NCBI RefSeq assembly: GCF_041146395.1
Contig: NW_027182892.1
Span: 1 to 64,000, forward strand
Direction of reading: 5' to 3'
From: Eulemur rufifrons
Taxonomy: Eukaryota; Chordata; Mammalia; Primates; Lemuridae
DNA: 64,000 bases
The position numbers and the translations under genes are program-made. The number at the start of each line of letters is the position of its first letter. The stretch's first letter is position 1. The notes under the pieces are model-generated. The model worked only from the letters and a program-made list of their open reading frames with translations, did no database searches and was not told the DNA's origin. Below are positions 38,549 to 53,650 of this stretch, piece after piece.

Positions 38549-40476
38549 CAGGTCCTGACCCCCCCCATCCACATCGAGCACACACAAAAAAAAAAACCGT
38601 ACCCTCCAGCTACTAATTATAATGCTAACTTGCAAAATGTCCCTGCATTTTAAAACAATGGAAAAATGGTGGTGGGATCATACTTAGAAGAATGGCTTCT
38701 TGTCTGTCTCCACTAACACAAATCGGCAACACCAAGTCAGCTACTCCTCAGCATAGTTATGTCCGTCGCAGCCTTCTTGGGTTTCAGGAGGGACATACAA
38801 ACGTTATCAAAATTATGGTGAAACGCTGAAAACCTGCAAATAATTTTCAACGTACTGGTTAATTTGAAAACTCTCCAGCATAATTCTTGGAACAAGCCAG
38901 GTACCTGTGCCCACGCATAGAAGAGTATATAGAAACATGGTGGAATCCCAGCTGATGAAGCAAAGGATTCTTAAAGGAATGAGATGACCAAGCGGATCCT
39001 GTTTAATTCTCTGAAACAGAATCCGCACTTTTCACCTGCCAAACACATGCCCACTACTCTTCTCTGGGGATAATAAAAACAAACCAGCGATCTGACAGAG
39101 GGCCTGAACACCCATCCTGACCGACCCCACAAAACAAAAAAGTACCCTCCAGCTACTAATTATAATGCCAATTTGCAAAATTTCCCTGCATTTTTAAACA
39201 ATGGAGAAATGATGGTGGGATGATACTTAGAAGAATGGCTTCTTGTCAGTCTCCACTGACAAAAATAGGCAACACCAAGTCAGCTACGCCTCAGCATAGT
39301 TATGTCCGTAGCAGCCATATTTGGTTTCAGTAGGCACATACACACGTTATCACAATTATGGTGAAACGCTGAACGCTGAAAACCTGCAAAGGATTGTCAA
39401 CATACTGGTTAATTGAAAAGCTCTGAGGCACACTTCTTGGAACTAGCCAGTTTCCTGTGCCCACGCATGGACAAGTATATAGAACCATGGTGGATTCCCA
39501 GCTCATGAAGCAAAGGATTCTTAAAGGAACGGGATTACCATGCGGATCCTGTTAAATTCTCTGAAACACATCCGCAGTTTTCACCTGCCATACTAATACC
39601 CACTTCTCCTCTCTGGGGATAATAAAAACCAACCGGGGAACTGACAGAGGGCCTGACCAACACATCCACACCGAACCCACAGGATAAAAAAAAAGAAACA
39701 CCGTAGCCTCTAGCTACTAATTATAATGCTAACTTGCAAAATTTCCCTGCATTTTAAAACAATGGAAAAATGGTGGTGGGATCATACTTAGAAGAATGGC
39801 TTCTTGTCAGTCTCCACTCACAAAAATAGGCAACACCAAGTCAGCTACTCCTCAGCATAGTTATGTCCGTCGCAGCATTCTAGGGTTTCAGGAGGCACAA
39901 ACAAAGGTTCTCACAATTATGGTAAAACGCTGAACACCTGCAAATAATTTTCAACGTAGTGGTTAATTGAAAAGCTCTGCGGCATACTTCTTGGAACAAG
40001 CCAGGTACCTGTGCCCACGCATAGAGGAGTATATAGAACCATGGTGGATTTCCAGCTGATGAAGTAAAGGATTATTAAAGGAACGGGATGACCATGGGGA
40101 TCATCGTTAATTCTCTGAAACAGAATCCGCCCTTTTCACCTGCCAAACACATGCCCACTTCTCCTCTCCGGGGATAATAAAAACTAACCAGCGAACTGAC
40201 AGTGGGCCTGACCCCCCCCATCCACATCGACCACACACACAAAAAAAACCGTACCCTCCAGCTACTAATTATAATGCTAACTTGCAAAATTTCCCTGCAT
40301 TTTAAAACAATGGAAAAATGGTGGTGGGATCATACTTAGAAGAATGACTTCTTGTCAGTCTCCACTAACAAAAATAGGCAACACCAAGTCAGCTACTCCT
40401 CAGCATAGTTATGTCCGTCGCAGCCTTCTTGGCTTTCAGGAGGGACATACAAACGTTATCAAAATTATGGTGAAAC

Positions 40477-41024
40477 GCTGAACACCTGAAAATAATTTTC
40501 AACGTACTGGTTAATTTGAAAACTCTCCAGCATAATTCTTGGAACAAGCCAGGTACCTGTGCCCACGCATAGAGGAGTATATAGAAACATGGTGGAATCC
40601 CAGCTGATGAAGCAAAGGATTCTTAAAGGAATGAGATGACCATGCGGATCCTATTTAATTCTCTGAAACAGAATCCGCACTTTTCACCTGCCAAACACAT
40701 GCCCAACACTCTTCTCTGGGGATAATAAAAACAAACCAGCGATCTGACAGAGGGCCTGACCCCCCATCCACATCGACCACACACACACAAAAAAAACCGT
40801 ACCCTCCAGCTACTAATTATAATGCTAACTTGCAAAATTTCCCTGCATTTTAAAACAATGGAAAAATGCTGGTGGGATGATACTTAGAAGAATGGCTTCT
40901 TGTCAGTCTCCACTAACAAAAATAGACAACACCAAGTCAGCTACTCCTCAGCATAGCTATGTCCGTCGCAGCCTTCTTGGGTTTCAGGAGGCACAAACAA
41001 ACGTTATCACAATTATGGTGAAAC
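40477..41024. repeat. B-to-A chimeric monomer
   Basis: Family B through GCGATCTGACAG, then family A from the CCACATCGACCACACAC block. The switch lies between about 40745 and 40759. It is followed by A and not C, consistent with loss of the B tail. Confidence 0.8.
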
Positions 41025-44000
41025 GCTGAACACCTGCAAATAATTTTCAACGTAGTGGTTAATTGAAAAGCTCTGCGGCATACTTCTTGGAACAAGCCAG
41101 TTACCTGTTCCCACGCAAAGAGGAGTATATAGAACCACGGTGGATTTTCAGCTGATGAAGTAAAGGATTATTAAAGGAACGGGATGACCATGGGGATCAT
41201 CGTTAATTCTCTGAAACAGAATCCGCCCTTTTCACCTGCCAAACACATTCCCACTTCTCCTCTCTGGGGATAATAAAAACTAACCAGCGAACTGACAGAG
41301 GGCCTGACCCCCCCCATCCACATCGACCACACACACAAAAAAAAACCGTACCCTCCAGCTACTAATTATAATGCTAACTTGCAAAATTTCCCTGCATTTT
41401 AAAACAATGGAAAAATGGTGGTGGGATCATACTTAGAAGAATGGCTTCTTGTCTGTCTACACTAACAAAAATAGGCAACACCAAGTCAGCTACTCCTCAG
41501 CATAGTTATGTCCGTCCCAGCCTTCTTGGCTTTCAGGAGGGACATACAAACGTTATCAAAATTATGGTGAAACGCTGAACACCTGCAAATAATTTTCAAC
41601 GTACTGGTTAATTGAAAAGCTCTGCGGCGTACTTCTTGGAACAAGCCAGTTACCTGTTCCATCGCAAAGAGGAGTATATAGAACCATGGTGGATTTCCAG
41701 CTGATGACGTAAAGGATTATTAAAGGAAGGGGATGACCATGGAGATCATCGTTAATTCTCTGAAACAGAATCCGCCCTTTTCACCTGCCAAACACATGCC
41801 CACTTCTCCTCTCTGGGGATAATAAAAACCAACCAGCGAACTGACAGATGGCCTGACCCCCACCATCCACATCGACCACACACAAAAAAAAAGCCGTACC
41901 CTCCAGCTACTAATTATAATGCTAACTTGCAAAATTTCCCTGCATTTTAAAACAATGGAAAAATGGTGGTGGATGATACTTAGAAGAATGGCTTCTTGTC
42001 TGTCTCCACTAACAAAAATAGGCAACACCAAGTCAGCTACTCCTCAGCATAGTTATGTCCGTCGCAGCCTTCTTGGGTTTCAGGAGGCACAAACACACGT
42101 TATCACAATTATGGTGAAACACTGAACACCTGCAATTAATTTTCAACGTAGTAGTTAATTGAAAAGCTCTGCGGCATAGTTCTTGGAACAGCCAGTTACC
42201 TGTTGCCACGCAAACAGGAGTATAGAGAACCATGGTAGATTTCCAGCTGATGAAGTAAAGGATTATTAAAGGAACGGGATGACCATGGGTATCATCGTTA
42301 ATTCTCTGAAATAGAATCCGCCCTTTTCACCTGCCAAACACATGCCCACTTCTGCTCTCTGGGGATAATAAAAACTAACCAGCGAACTGACAGAGGGCCT
42401 GACACCCCCATCCACATCGACCACACACACACAAAAAAAACCGTACCCTCCAGCTACTAATTATAATGCTAACTTGCAAAATTTCCCTGCATTTTAAAAC
42501 AATGGAAAAATGCTGGTGGGATGATACTTAGAAGAATGGCTTCTTGTCAGTCTCCACTAACAAAAATAGGCAACACCAAGTCAGCTACTCCTCAGCATAG
42601 CTATGTCCATCGCAGCCTTCTTGGGTTTCAGGAGGCACAAACAAACGTTATCACAATTATGGTGAAACGCTGAACACCTGCAAATAATTTTCAACGTAGT
42701 TGTTAATTGAAAAGCTCTGCGGCATACTTCTTGGAACAAGCCAGTTACCTGTTCCCACGCAAAGAGGAGTATAGAGAACCATGGTGGATTTCCAGCTGAT
42801 GAAGTAAAGGATTATTAAAGGAACGGGATGACCATGGGGATCATCGTTAATTCTCTGAAACAGAATCCGCCCTTTTCACCTGCCAAACACATGCCCACTT
42901 CTCCTTTCTGGGGATAATAAAAACTAACCAGCGAACTGACAGAGGGCCTGACCCCCCCCATCCACATTGACCACACACAAAAAAAAAAACCGTACCCTCC
43001 AGCTACTAATTATAATGCTAACTTGCAAAATGTCCCTGCATTTTAAAACAATGGAAAAATGGTGGTGGGATCATACTTAGAAGAATGGCTTCTTGTCTGT
43101 CTCCACTAACACAAATAGGCAACACCAAGTCAGCTACTCCTCAGCATAGTTATGTCCGTCGCAGCCTTCTTGGGTTTCAGGAGGGACATACAAACGTTAT
43201 CAAAATTATGGTGAAACGCTGAAAACCTGCAAATAATTTTCAACGTACTGGTTAATATGAAAATTCTCCAGCATAATTCTTGAAAGATGCCAGGTACCTG
43301 TGCCCACGCATAGAAGAGTATATAGAAACATGGTGGAATCCCAGCTGATGAAGCAAAGGATTCTTAAAGGAATGAGTTGACCAAGCGGATCCTGTTTAAT
43401 TCTCTGAAACAGAATCCGCACTTTTCACCTGCCAAACACATGCCCACTACTCTTCTCTGGGGATAATAAAAACAAACCAGCGATCTGACAGAGGGCCTGA
43501 ACACCCATCCTGACCGACCCCACAAAACAAAAAAGTACCCTCCAGCTACCAATTATAATGCCAATTTGCAAAATTTCCCTGCATTTTTAAACAATGGAGA
43601 AATGATGGTGGGATGATACTTAGAAGAATGGCTTCTTGTCAGTCTCCACTGACAAAAATAGGCAACACCAAGTCAGCTATGCCTCAGCATAGTTATGTCC
43701 GTAGCAGTCATATTTGGTTTCAGTAGGCACATAAACACGTTATCACAATTATGGTGAAACGCTGAAAACCTGCAAAGGATTGTCAACATACTGGTTCATT
43801 GAAAAGCTCTGAGGCACACTTCTTGGAACTAGCCGGTTTCCTGTGCCCACGCATAGACAAGTATATAGAACCATGGTGGATTCCCAGCTCATGAAGCAAA
43901 GGATTGTTAAAGGAACGGGATTACCATGCGGATCCTGTTTAATTCTCTGAAACAGATCCGCAGTTTTCACCTGCCATACTAATACCCACTTCTCCTCTCT

Positions 44001-47000
44001 GGGGATAATAAAAACCAACCGGGGAACTGACAGAGGGCCTGACCAACACATCCACATCGAACCCACTGCATAAAAAAAAAAAAAACACCGTAGCCTCCAG
44101 CTCCTAATTATAATGCTAACTTGCAAATTTCCCTGCATTTTAAAACAATGGAAAAATGGTGGTGGGATGATACTTAGAAGAATGACTTCTTGTCAGTCTC
44201 CACTGACAAAAATAGGCAACACCAAGTCAGCTACTCCTCAGCATAGTTATGTCCGTCGCAGCCTTCTTGGCTTTCAGGAGGGACATACAAACGTTATCAA
44301 AATTACGGTGAAACGCTGAACACCTGAAAATAATTTTCAACGTACTGGTTAATTTGAAAACTCTCCAGCATAATTCTTGGAACAAGCCAGGTACCTGTGC
44401 CCACGCATAGAGGAGTATATAGAAACATGGTGGAATCCCAGCTGATGAAGCAAAGGATTCTTAAAGGAATGAAATGACCATGCGGATCCTGTTTAATTCT
44501 CTGAAACAGAATCCGCACTTTTCACCTGCCAAACACATGCCCAACACTCTTCTCTGGGGATAATAAAAACAAACCAGCGATCTGACAGAGGGCCTGAACA
44601 CCCATCCTGACCGACCCCACAAAACAAAAAAGTACCCTCCAGCTACTAATTATAATGCCAATTTGCAATATTTCCCTGCATTTTTAAACAATGGAGAAAT
44701 GATGGTGGGATGATACTTAGAAGAATGGCTTCTTGTCAGTCTCCAATGACAAAAATAGGCAACACCAACTCAGCTCCGTCTCAGCATAGTTATGTCCGTA
44801 GCAGCCATATTTGGATTCAGTAGGCACATACACACGTTATCACAATTATGGTGAAACGCTGAAAACCTGCAAAGGATTGTCAACATACTGGTTAATTGAA
44901 AAGCTCTGAGGCATACTTCTTGGAACTAGCCAGTTTCCTGTGCCCACGCGTGCACAAGTATATAGAACCATGGTGGATTCCCAGCTCATGAAGCAAAGCA
45001 TTGTTAAAGGAACTGGATTACCATGCGGATCCTGTTTAATTCTCTGAAACACATCCGCAGTTTTCACCTGCCATACTAATACCCACTTCTCCTCTCTGGG
45101 GATAATAAAAACCAACCGGGGAACTGACAGAGGGCCTGACCAACACATCCACACCGACCCCACAGGAAAAAAAAAACAAAAAACACCGTAGCCTCCAGCT
45201 ACTAATTATAATGCTAACTTGCAAAATTTTCCTGCATTTTTAAACAAAGGAAAAATGATGGTGAGATGATACTTACAAGAATGGATTCTTGTCAGTCTCC
45301 ACTAACAAATATAGGCAAAACCAAGTCAGCTACGCCTCAGCATAGTTATGTCCATCGCAGCGTTCTTGGGTTTCAGGACGCACAAACAAAGGTTCTCACA
45401 ATTATGGTAAAACGCTGAACACCTGCAAATAATTTTCAACGTAGTGGTTAATTGAAAAGCTCTGTGGCATACTTCTTGGAACAAGCCAGTTACCTGTTCC
45501 ATCGCAAAGAGGAGTATATAGAACCATGGTGGATTTCCAGCTGATGAAGTAAAGGATTATTAAAGGAAGGGGATGACCATGGGGATCATCGTTAATTCTC
45601 TGAAACAGAATCCGCCCTTTTCACCTGCCAAACACATGCCCATTTCTCCTCTCTGGGGATAATAAAAACCCACCAGCGAACTGACAGAGGGCCTGACCCC
45701 CACCATCCACATCGACCACACACAAAAAAAAAACCGTACCCTCCAACTACTAATTATAATGCTAACATGCAAAATTTCCCTGCATTTTAAAACAATGGAA
45801 AAATGGTGGTGGATGATACTTAGAAGAATGGCTTCTTGTCAGTCTCCACTAACAAAAATAGGCAACACCAAGTCAGCTACTCCTCAGCATAGTTATGTCC
45901 CTCGCAGCCTTCTAGGATTTCAGGAGGCACAAACAAAGGTTCTCACAATTATGGTAAAACGCTGAACACCTGCAAATAATTTTCAACGTAGTGGTTAATT
46001 GAAAAGCTCTGCGGCATACTTCTTGGAACAAGCCAGTTACCTGTTCCCACGCAAAGAGGAGTATAGAGAACCATGGTGGATTTCCAGCTGATGAAGTAAA
46101 GGATTATTAAAGGAACGGGATGACCATGGGGATCATCGTTAATTCTCTGAAACAGAATCCGCCCTTTTCACCTGCCAAACACATGCCCACTTCTCCTCTC
46201 TGGGGATAATAAATACTAACCAGCGAACTGACAGAGGGCCTGACACCCCCATCCACATCGACCACACACACACAAAAAAAAAAACGTACCCTTCAGCTAC
46301 TAATTATAATGCTAACTTGCAAAATTTCCCTGCATTTTAAAACAATGGAAAAATGATGGTGGGATGATACTTAGAAGAATGGCTTCTTGTCAGTCTCCAC
46401 TGACAAAAATAGGCAACACCAAGTCAGCTACTCCTCAGCATAGTTATGTCCGTCGCAGGCTTCTAGGGTTTCAGGAGGCACAAACAAAGGTTCTCACAAT
46501 TATGGTGAAACGCTGAACACCTGCAAATAATTTTCAACGTAGTGGTTAATTGAAAAGCTCTGCGGCATACTTCTTGGAACAAGGCAGTTACCTGTACCCA
46601 CGCAAAGAGGAGTATATAGAACCATGGCGGATTTCCAGCTGATGAAGTAAAGGTTTATTAAAGGAACGGGATGACCATGGGGATCATCGTTAATTCTCTG
46701 AAACAGAATCCGCCCTTTTCACCTGACAAACACATGCCCACTTCTCCTCTCTGGGGATAATAAAAACTAACCAGCGAACTGACAGAGGGCCTGACCCCCC
46801 CATCCACCTCGACCACACAAAAAATAAAAAACCGTACCCTCCAGCTACTAATTATAATGCTAACTTGCAAAATTTCCCTGCATTTTAAAACAATGGAAAA
46901 ATGGTGGTGGGATCATACTTAGAAGAATGGCTTCTTGTCAGTCTCCACTAACAAAAATAGGCAACACCAAGTCAGCTACTCCTCAGCATAGTTATGTCCG

Positions 47001-48157
47001 TCGCAGCCTTCTTGGGTTTCAGGAGGGACATACAAACGTTATCAAAATTATGGTGAAACGCTGAAAACCTGCAAATAATTTTCAACGTACTGGTTAATTT
47101 GAAAACTCTCCAGCATAATTCTTGGAACAAGCCAGGTACCTGTGCCCACGCATAGAGGAGTATATAGAAACATGGTGGAATCCCAGCTGATGAAGCAAAG
47201 GATTCTTAAGGGAATGAGATGACCATGCGGATCCTGTTTAATTCTCTGAAACAGAATCCGCACTTTTCACCTGTCAAACACATGCCCACTACTCTTCTCT
47301 GGGGATAATAAAAACAAACCAGCGATCTGACAGAGGGCCTGAACACCCATCCTGACGGACCCCACAAAACAAAAAAGTACCCTCCAGCTACTAATTATAA
47401 TGCCAATTGGCAAATTTCCCTGCATTTTTAAACAATGGAGAAATGATGGTGGGATGATACTTAGAAGAATGGCTTCTTGTCAGTCTCCACTGACAAAAAT
47501 AGGCAACACCAAGTCAGCTACGCCTCAGCATAGTTATGTCCGTAGCAGCCATATTTGGTTTCAGTAGGCACATACACACGTTATCACAATTATGGTGAAA
47601 CGCTGAAAACCTGCAAAGGATTGTCAACATACTGGTTAATTGAAAAGCTCTGAGGCATACTTCTTGGAACTAGCCAGTTTGCTGTGCCCACGCATAGACA
47701 AGTATATAGAACCATGGTGGATTCCCAGCTCATGAAGCAAAGGATTCTTAAAGGAACGGGATTACCATGCGGATCCTGTTTAATTCTCTGAAACAGATCC
47801 GCAGGTTTCACCTGCCATTCTAATACCCACTTGTCCTCTCTGGGGATAATAAAAAGCAACCGGGGAACTGACAGAGGTCCTGAAAAACACATCAACACCG
47901 ACCCCACAGGAAAAAAAAAAAAAAAAACACCGTAGCCTCCAGCTACTAATTATAATGGTAACTTGCAAAATTTCCCTGCATTTTAAAACAATGGAAAAAT
48001 GGTGGTGGGATGATACTTAAAAGAATGGCTTCTTGTCAGTCTCCACTCACAAAAATAGGCAACACCAAGTCAGCTACTCCTCCGCATAGTTATGTCCGTC
48101 GCAGCCTTCTTGGGTTTCAGGAGGCACAAACAAAGGTTCTCACAATTATGGTGAAAC

Positions 48158-48708
48158 GCTGAACACCTGCAAATAATTTTCAACGTAGTGGTTAATTGAA
48201 AAGCTCTGCGGCGTACTTCTTGGAACAAGGCAGTTACCTGTTCCCAGGCAAAGAGGAGTATAGAGAACCATGGTGGATTTCCAGCTGATGAAGTAAAGGA
48301 TTATTAAAGGAAAGGGATGACCAAGGGGATCATAGTTAATTCTCTGAAACAGAATCCGCCCTTTTCACCTGCCAAACACATGCCCACTTCTCCTCTCTGG
48401 GGATAATAAAAACTAACCAGCGAACTGACAGAGGGCCTGACCTGCCCCCCATCCACATCGACCACACACACAAAAAAAAACCGTACCCTCCAGCTACTAA
48501 TTATAATGCCAATTTGCAAAATTTCCCTGCATATTTAAACAATGGAGAAATGATGGTGGGATGATACTTAGAAGAATGGCTTCTTGTCAGTCTCCACTGA
48601 CAAAAATAGGCAACACCAAGTCAGCTACGCCTCAGCATAGTTATGTCCGTAGCAGCCATATTTGGTTTCAGTAGGCACATACACACGTTATCACAATTAT
48701 GGTGAAAC
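48158..48708. repeat. A-to-B chimeric monomer
   Basis: Family A up to CCGTACCC near 48488, family B from ATGCCAATTTGC near 48508. It leads into C at 48709, as expected for a B tail. Confidence 0.78.
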
Positions 48709-49268
48709 GCTGAAAACCTGCAAAGGATTGTCAACATACTGGTTAATTGAAAAGCTCTGAGGCATACTTCTTGGAACAAGCCAGTTACCTGTTCCCACGC
48801 AAAGAGGAGTATATAGAACCATGGTGGATTCCCAGGCATGAAGCAAAGGATTCTTAAAGGAACGGGATTACCATGCGGATCCTGTTTAATTCTCTGAAAC
48901 AGATCCGCAGTTTTCACCTGCCATACTAATACCCACTTCTCCTCTCTGGGGATAATAAAAACAAACGTGCGAACTGAAAGAGGGCCTGACCAACACATCC
49001 ACACCGACCCCACAGGAAAAAAAAAAAAAAAAAAAAAACACCGTAGCCTCCAGCTACTAATTATAATGCTAACTTGCAAAATTTTCCTCCATTTTTAAAC
49101 AATGGAAAAATGATGGTGAGATGATACTTAGAAGAATGGCTTCTTGTCAGTCTCCACTAACAAAAATAGGCAACACCAAGTCAGCTACTCCTCAGCATAG
49201 TTATGTCCATCGCAGCCTTCTTGGGTTTCAGGAGGCACAAACAAACGTTATCACAATTATGGTGAAAC
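48709..49268. repeat. C monomer with short A-type patch
   Basis: Family C on both sides, but about 48785-48812 reads TTACCTGTTCCCACGC and AAAGAGGAG, the family A version. The flanking C markers CTCTGAGGC and ATTACCATGCGG remain. A short tract replaced in both directions is the signature of gene conversion rather than crossover. Confidence 0.78.
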
Positions 49269-51460
49269 GCTGAACACCTGCAAATAATTTTCAACGTACT
49301 GGTTAATTGAAAAGCTCTCCAGCATACTTCTTGGAACAAGCCAGTTACCTGTTCCCACGCAAAGAGGAGTATAGAGAGCCATTGTGGATTTCCAGCTGAT
49401 GAAGTAAAGGATTATTAAAGGAACGGGATGACCATGGGGATCATCGTTAATTCTCTGAAACAGAATCCGCCCTTTTGACCTGCCAAAAACATGCCCACTT
49501 CTCCTCTCTTGGGATAATAAAAACTAACCAGTGAACTGACAGAGGGCCTGACCCCCCCCATCCACATCCACCACACACACACAAAAAAACCGTACCCTCC
49601 AGCTACTAATTATAATGCTACCTTGCAAAATTTCCCTGCATTTTAAAACAATGGAAAAATGGTGGTGGGATGAGACTTAGAAGAATGGCTTCTTGTCAGT
49701 CTCCACTAACAAAAATAGGCAACACCAAGTCAGCTACTCCTCAGCATAATATGTCCGTCGCAGCCTTCTAGGGTTTCAGGAGGCACAAACAAAGCTTCTC
49801 ACAATTATGGTAAAACGATGAACACCTGCAAATAATTTTCAACGTAGTGGTTAATTGAAAAGCTCTGCGGCATACTTCTTGGAACAAGCCAGTTACCTGT
49901 TCCCACGCAAAGAGGAGTACAGAGAACCATGGTGGATTTCCAGCTGATAAAGTAAAGGATTATTAAAGGAACGGGATGACCATGGGGATCATCGTTAATT
50001 CTCTGAAACAGAATCCGCCCTTTTCACCTGCCATCACATGCCCACTTCTCCTCTCTGGGGATAATAAAAACTAACCAGCGAACTGACAGAGGGCCTGACC
50101 CCCCCCATCCACATCGACCACACACACAAAAAAAACCGTACCCTCCAGCTACTAATTATAATGCTAACTTGCAAAATTTCCCTGCATTTTAAAACAATGG
50201 AAAAATGGTGGTGGGATGATACTTAGAAGAATGGCTTCTTGTCAGACTCCACTAACAAAAATAGGCAACACCAAGTCAGCTACTCCTCAGCATAGTTATG
50301 TCCGTCGCAGCCTTCTTGGGTTTCAGGAGGCACAAACACACGTTATCACAATTATGGTGAAACGCTGAACACCTGCAAATAATTTTCAACGTAGTGGTTA
50401 ATTGAAAAGCTCTGCGGCATACTTCTTGGAACAAGGCAGTTACCTGTTCCCACGCAAACAGGAGTATATAGAACCATGGTGGATTTCCAGCTGATGAAGT
50501 AAAGGATTATTAAAGGAACGGGATGACCATGGGGATCATCGTTAATTCTCTGAAACAGAATCCGCCCTTTTCACCTGCCAAACACATGCCCACTTCTCCT
50601 CTCTGGGGATAATAAAAACTAACCAGCGAACTGACAGAGGGCCTGAACCCCCTTCCACATCGACCACACACACAAAAAAAAACCGTACCCTCCAGCTACT
50701 AATTATAATGCTAACTTGCAAAATTTCCCTGCATTTTAAAACAATGGAAAAATGGTGGTGGGATGATACTTAGAAGAATGGCTTCTTGTCAGTCTCCACT
50801 AACAATAATAGGCAACACCAAGTCAGCTACTCCTCAGCATAGCTATGTCCATCGCAGCCTTCTTGGGTTTCAGGAGGCACAAACAAAGGTTCTCACAATT
50901 ATGGTGAAACGCTGAACATATGCAAATAATTTTCAACGTAGTGGTTAATTGAAAAGCTCTGCGGCATACTTCTTGGAACAAGGCAGTTACCTGTTCCCAC
51001 GCAAACAGGAGTATAGAGAACCATGGTGGATTTCCAGCTGATGAAGTAAAGGATTATTAAAGGAACGGGATGACCATGGGGATCATCGTTAATTCTCTGA
51101 AACAGAATCCGCCCTTTTCACCTGCCAAACACATGCCCTCTTCTCCTCTCTGGGGATAATAAAAACTAACCAGCGAACTGACAGAGGGCCTGACCCCCCC
51201 CATCCACATCGACCACACACACACAAAAAAAACTGTACCCTCCAGCTACTAATTATAATGCTAACTTGCAAAATTTCCCTGCATTTTAAAACAATGGAAA
51301 AATGGTGGTGGGATGATACTTAGAAGAATGGCTTCTTGTCAGTCTCCACTAACAAAAATAGGCAACACCAAGTCAGCTACTCCTCAGCATAGTTATGTCC
51401 ATCGCAGCCTTCTTGGGTTTCAGGAGGCACAAACAAAGGTTCTCACAATTATGGTGAAAC

Positions 51461-52003
51461 GCTGAACATCTGCAAATAATTATCAACGTAGTGGTTAATT
51501 CAAAAGCTCTGCGGCATACTTCTTGGAACAAGCCAGTTACCTGTTCCCACGTAAAGAGGAGTATAGAGAACCATGGTGGATTTCCAGCTGATGAAGTAAA
51601 GGATTATTAAAGTAACGGGATGACCATGGGGATCATCGTTAACTCTCTGAAACAGAAACCGCCCTTTTCACCTGCCAAACACATGCCCACTACTCTTCTC
51701 TGGGGATAATAAAAACAAACCAGCGATCTGACAGAGGGCCTGAACACCCATCCTGAACGACCCCACAAAACAAAAAAGGACCCTCCAGCTACTAATTATA
51801 ATGCCAATTTGCAAAATTTCCCTGCATTTTTAAACAATGGAGAAATGATGGTGGGATGATACTTAGAAGAATGGCTTCTTGTCAGTCTCCACTGACAAAA
51901 ATAGGCAACACCAAGTCAGCTACGCCTCAGCATAGTTATGTCTGTAGCAGCCATATTTGGTTTCAGTAGGCACATACACACATTATCACAATTATGGTGA
52001 ATC
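51461..52003. repeat. A-to-B chimeric monomer
   Basis: Family A through the CCGCCC block at about 51660, family B from CCCACTACTCTTCTCTGG near 51687, followed by C at 52004. The same switch interval as in 25680-26222. Confidence 0.8.
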
Positions 52004-52555
52004 GCAGAAAACCTGCAAAGGATTGTCAACATACTGGTTAATTGAAAAGCTCTGAGGCATACTTCTTGGAACTAGCCACTTTCCTGTGCCCACGCATAGA
52101 GAAGTATATAGAACCATGGTGGATTCCCAGCTCATGAAGCAAAGGATTCTTAAAGGAAGGGGATTACCCTGCGGATCCTGTTTAATTCTCTGAAAGAGAT
52201 CCGCAGTTTTCACCTGCCATACTAATACCCACTTCTCCTCTCTGGGGATAATAAAAACCAACCGGGGAACTGACAGAGGGCCTGACCAACACATCCACAC
52301 CGACCCCACAGGAAAAAAAAACAAACACCGTAGCCTCCAGCTACTAATTATAATGCTAACTTGCAAAATTTTCCTGTATTTTTAAACAATGGAAAAATGA
52401 TGGTGAGATGATACTTACAAGAATGGATTCTTGTCAGTCTCCACTAACAAAAATAGGCAACACCAAGTCAGCTACTCCTCAGCATAGTTATGTCCGTCGC
52501 AGCCTTCTTGGGTTTCAGGAGGGACATACAAACGTTATCAAAATTATGGTGAAAC

Positions 52556-53102
52556 TCTGAAAACCCGCAAATAATTTTCAACGTACTGGTTAATTTGAAA
52601 ACTCTCCAGCATAATTCTTGGAACAAGCCAGGTACCTGTGCCCACGCACAGAGGAGTATAGAGAACCATGGTGGATTTCCAGCTGATGAAGTAAAGGATT
52701 ATTAAAGGAACGGGATGACCATGGGGATCATCGTTAATTCTCTGAAACAGAAACCGCCCTTTTCACCTGCAAAACACATGCCCACTTCTCCTCTCTGGGG
52801 ATAATGAAAACTAACCAGCGAACTGACAGAGGGCCTGACCCCCCCCATCCACATCGACCACACACAAAAAAAACCCGTACTCTCCAGCTACTAATTATAA
52901 TGCTAACTTGCAAAATTTCCCTGCATTTTAAAACAGTGGAAAAATGGTGGTGGGATGATACTTAGAAGAATGGCTTCTTGACAATCTCCACTAACAAAAA
53001 TAGGCAACACCAAGTCAGCTATTCCTCAGCATAGTTATGTCCGTCGCAGCCTTCTTGGGTTTCAGGAGGAACACACAAACGTTATCAAAATTATGGTGAA
53101 AC
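52556..53102. repeat. B-to-A chimeric monomer
   Basis: Family B at the start (TTAATTTGAAAACTCTCCAG), family A from GAGAACCATGGTGGATTTCC. The switch lies between about 52648 and 52670. It also has GAAACTCTGA for the usual GAAACGCTGA. Confidence 0.78.
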
Positions 53103-53650
53103 GCTGAAAACCTGCAAATAATTTTCAACGTACTGGTTAATTTGAAAACTCTCCAGCATAATTCTTGGAACAAGCCAGGTACCTGTGCCCACGCATAGAG
53201 GAGTATATAGAAACATGGTGGAATCCCAGCTGATGAAGCAAAGGATTCTTAAAGGAATGAGATGACCATGCGGATCCTGTTTAATTCTCTGAAACAGAAT
53301 CCGCACTTTTCACCTGCCAAACACATGTCCACTACTCTTCTCTGGGGAAAATAAAAACAAACCAGCGATCTGACAGAGGGCCTGATCCCGACCATCCACA
53401 TCGACCACACACAAAAAAAAAACCGTACCCTCCAGCTACTAATTATAATGCTAACTTGCAAAATTTCCCTGCATTTTAAAACAATGGAAAAATGGTGGTG
53501 GCATGATACTTAGAAGAATGGCTTCTTGTCAGTCTCCACTAACATAAATAGGCAACACCAAGTCAGGTACGCCTCAGCATAGTTATGTCTGTAGCAGCCA
53601 TATTTGGTTTCAGTAGGCACATACACACGTTATCACAATTATGGTGAAAC
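53103..53650. repeat. B-A-B double chimera
   Basis: Family B up to GCGATCTGACAG, family A from about 53388 through the poly-A block, then the B-type tail again by about 53570 (GTAGCAGCCATATTTGG) leading into C at 53651. Two switches inside one monomer. Confidence 0.75.
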
